64,000 nucleotides of DNA from Prauserella shujinwangii. Lineage in GTDB: Bacteria > Actinomycetota > Actinomycetes > Mycobacteriales > Pseudonocardiaceae. The notes beneath the pieces were generated by a model that worked only from the letters and a program-made list of their open reading frames with translations, made no database searches and had not been told where the DNA came from. Both the position numbers and the translations under genes were made by a program. The stretch spans positions 232,557 through 296,556 of the forward strand of contig NZ_PVNH01000011.1 in assembly GCF_003001955.1 (NCBI RefSeq). The letters run 5' to 3'. Every line of letters starts with the position of its first letter. Position 1 is the stretch's first letter. Of the stretch, positions 63,011-64,000 are shown in pieces.

Positions 63011-63781
63011 TTGTCCAAGAAGAGAGCTGCCCTCGGCGCCGGTGCGCTGTCCGCGCTCCTCGCCGGTGGCATCGCGCTCGCCCCGATGGCTTCCGCCGAG
63101 GCGCAGGACTCCGCGTACGCGATCGCCGCGGACGGCATCGTGAGCATCCCGAAGACACCGCTGGTCACCGGCTCCGGCGACGAGTCTCTCGTCGCGGCCG
63201 ACCTGCCGCCGGGGGCGGACCCCGCCATCCACGCGGGGGTGTTCAACGCCGAGGTGTCCCAGGGCTACGCGAAGGCGAGCACCGCCGAGGCCCGCATCGG
63301 CCTGCCGGGCGCTCCGGTCATCGAGGCCGAGCTGATCGTGGCCGAGTGCGACGACCTGCAGGGCTCCACGTCGCTGGCGAACCTGCGGATCGGCAAGCAG
63401 GAAATCAAGCTCGACCAGATCCCGGAGAACCAGGCGGTGGTTCCCGAGCCGCTGCAGGGCATCGCGAGCATCACGCTGAACAAGCAGGTCGAGAAGGATG
63501 GCGCGCTCACGGTGACCGCGCTCTCGGTCGACGTGCTGAAGAGCACGCAGACGCTCGACATCTCCTCGGCCACGTGCACGAAGAAGGAAGGCGGGCCGAC
63601 CGAGCCGTCTGAGCCGACCGAGCCCTCCAAGCCGACCGAGCCGAGCAAGCCGACCGAGCCCAGCAAGCCGGGCGACGACGGCGGTGACGACGACGGTGAC
63701 CTGCCCGGCGACAAGCCGGACGAGGACGGCAACGCCCCGGTGCCGACACCGCAGCCCGGTCACCTCGACGTGACCGGCTGA
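63011..63781 (+). CDS. Secreted choice-of-anchor P family protein
   Basis: A 256-residue secreted surface protein. A signal peptide (RAALGAGALSALLAGGIALA, cleaved probably after PMASAEA near residue 30) leads to a beta-rich domain with two Cys (AECDD and SATCTKK) that fits the choice-of-anchor P family. The C-terminus is a low-complexity Pro/Thr/Ser/Glu/Lys tail with five copies of a TEPSKP-like hexapeptide, then an Asp/Gly-rich stretch. No LPXTG motif is seen. TTG 63011 is preferred: AAAGGTG lies just upstream and the product then starts LSKKRAAL, a normal signal peptide. Pairing with an L,D-transpeptidase suggests wall attachment. The function is unknown. Confidence 0.85.
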   Translation: MSKKRAALGAGALSALLAGGIALAPMASAEAQDSAYAIAADGIVSIPKTPLVTGSGDESLVAADLPPGADPAIHAGVFNAEVSQGYAKASTAEARIGLPGAPVIEAELIVAECDDLQGSTSLANLRIGKQEIKLDQIPENQAVVPEPLQGIASITLNKQVEKDGALTVTALSVDVLKSTQTLDISSATCTKKEGGPTEPSEPTEPSKPTEPSKPTEPSKPGDDGGDDDGDLPGDKPDEDGNAPVPTPQPGHLDVTG

Positions 63782-63804
63782 CGACCGGAGCACGCTCCAG
63801 AACG

Positions 63805-63848
63805 ACGACTGTGGCCTCCATCCCGGACGGGGTGGAGGCCACAGTCGT
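63805..63848 (+). terminator. Terminator palindrome after the secreted-protein gene
   Basis: Perfect 16-base arms (63805-63820 and 63833-63848) around a 12-base loop, 24 bases past the stop. The inner word GGCCTCCA/TGGAGGCC recalls the asd terminator. It ends the L,D-transpeptidase operon. Confidence 0.75.
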
Positions 63849-63858
63849 CTGTCCCGTC

Positions 63859-63892
63859 AGTGGCAGGCGTCGTTCTCCCAACGCCTGCCACT
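63859..63892 (-). terminator. Terminator palindrome after acetyl-CoA synthetase gene
   Basis: Perfect 12-base arms (63859-63870 and 63881-63892) around a 10-base loop, immediately downstream of the minus-strand gene at the window edge. It ends in CACTCACGAG, the family word. Two separate terminators therefore serve this convergent pair. Confidence 0.7.
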
Positions 63893-63905
63893 CACGAGAC
63901 GCGGT

Positions 63906-64000
63906 TCAGTCTTCGGTTCCTTTGTGGAGTTCGGTGGTGATGTGGTCCATGACGGTGGTGTCGGCGAGGGTGGTGACGTCGCCGATTTGGCGGTTTTCGG
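63906..64000 (-). CDS. acsA: Acetyl-CoA synthetase, C-terminal end
   Basis: Only the last 31 codons are inside the window. They read IGDVTTLADTTVMDHI and end KGTED, with the pattern GD-x-TTL-x-D-x-x-VM-x-x-I of acetate-CoA ligases near their C-terminus (ENRQIGDVTTL here). Codon use differs slightly from neighbours, with more A/T-free repeated ACC codons. The gene would convert acetate, ATP and CoA to acetyl-CoA. In mycobacteria acs (Rv3667) lies a little beyond the marP-ephE-Rv3669 block, from memory, so the position is consistent. The call rests on this short end only. Confidence 0.75.
   Translation of the reverse strand, partial: ENRQIGDVTTLADTTVMDHITTELHKGTED

Overview
The window is 64 kb of GC-rich, densely coded actinobacterial chromosome. 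It most likely comes from the Pseudonocardiaceae (Amycolatopsis, Saccharomonospora or Prauserella type). The reasons are strong G/C preference at third codon positions, frequent GTG and TTG starts, an Scr1-type HTH/DUF5753 gene with a DUF397 partner, DUF6319-like and DUF6226-like proteins, and gene order that from memory follows mycobacteria in two blocks. No phage, insertion sequence or CRISPR array is visible; this is core chromosome with small accessory insertions.

Layout. 1-5.1 kb: the end of a MetE-like methyltransferase, a TrkA/TrkH potassium pair, and an IclR regulator with 4-hydroxybenzoate hydroxylase (pobA). 5.1-8.2 kb: gnd, then an Scr1-like regulator, a small opposing gene and a DUF397 gene. 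8.4-13 kb: SRP RNA, dnaX, a cell-wall amidase, ybaB, recR and a P-loop kinase. 13.1-19.4 kb: a complete peptide-type ABC importer whose second permease and first ATPase are fused. 19.4-23.9 kb: EamA exporter and LysR regulator (divergent), an SDR, a WYL regulator and a VTT/DedA membrane protein. 23.9-30 kb: leuA, a small membrane protein, a nitroreductase, and lysC-asd with a probable internal start for the aspartokinase beta subunit. 30-39 kb: accessory genes (MFS, a decayed fragment, DUF6226, a secreted protein, a lipase-like hydrolase), an oxidative-stress run (FMN reductase, Ohr, Dps), an S9 peptidase and a methyltransferase.

38.7-56.9 kb is the most conserved part. The order is tRNA-Pro, metallophosphoesterase, bifunctional PBP, WhiB, two ArsA-like ATPases, DUF4177, RidA, metallo-hydrolase, Crp, a small membrane protein, nth, TlpA-like thioredoxin, NUDIX, MarP-type protease, epoxide-hydrolase-like protein and holin-like membrane protein. 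It parallels, from memory, Rv3683 back to Rv3669 of Mycobacterium tuberculosis, a neighbourhood tied to redox sensing, cell-wall growth and acid resistance. It is interrupted by two tandem genes of unknown function that look like diverged paralogues (45.8-47.6 kb). 57-64 kb: NhaA, a POT peptide transporter, a VIT1-like transporter, OsmC, DUF6319, a lipoprotein L,D-transpeptidase, a secreted choice-of-anchor-P protein and the 3' end of an acetyl-CoA synthetase gene.

The most striking non-coding feature is a set of long, almost perfect palindromes at gene ends. Several are capped by the same word, CTCGTGAGTG and its complement. They often contain the stop codons of one or both convergent genes, and in one case a gene reads straight through the palindrome. 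They look like a lineage-specific family of bidirectional terminators.
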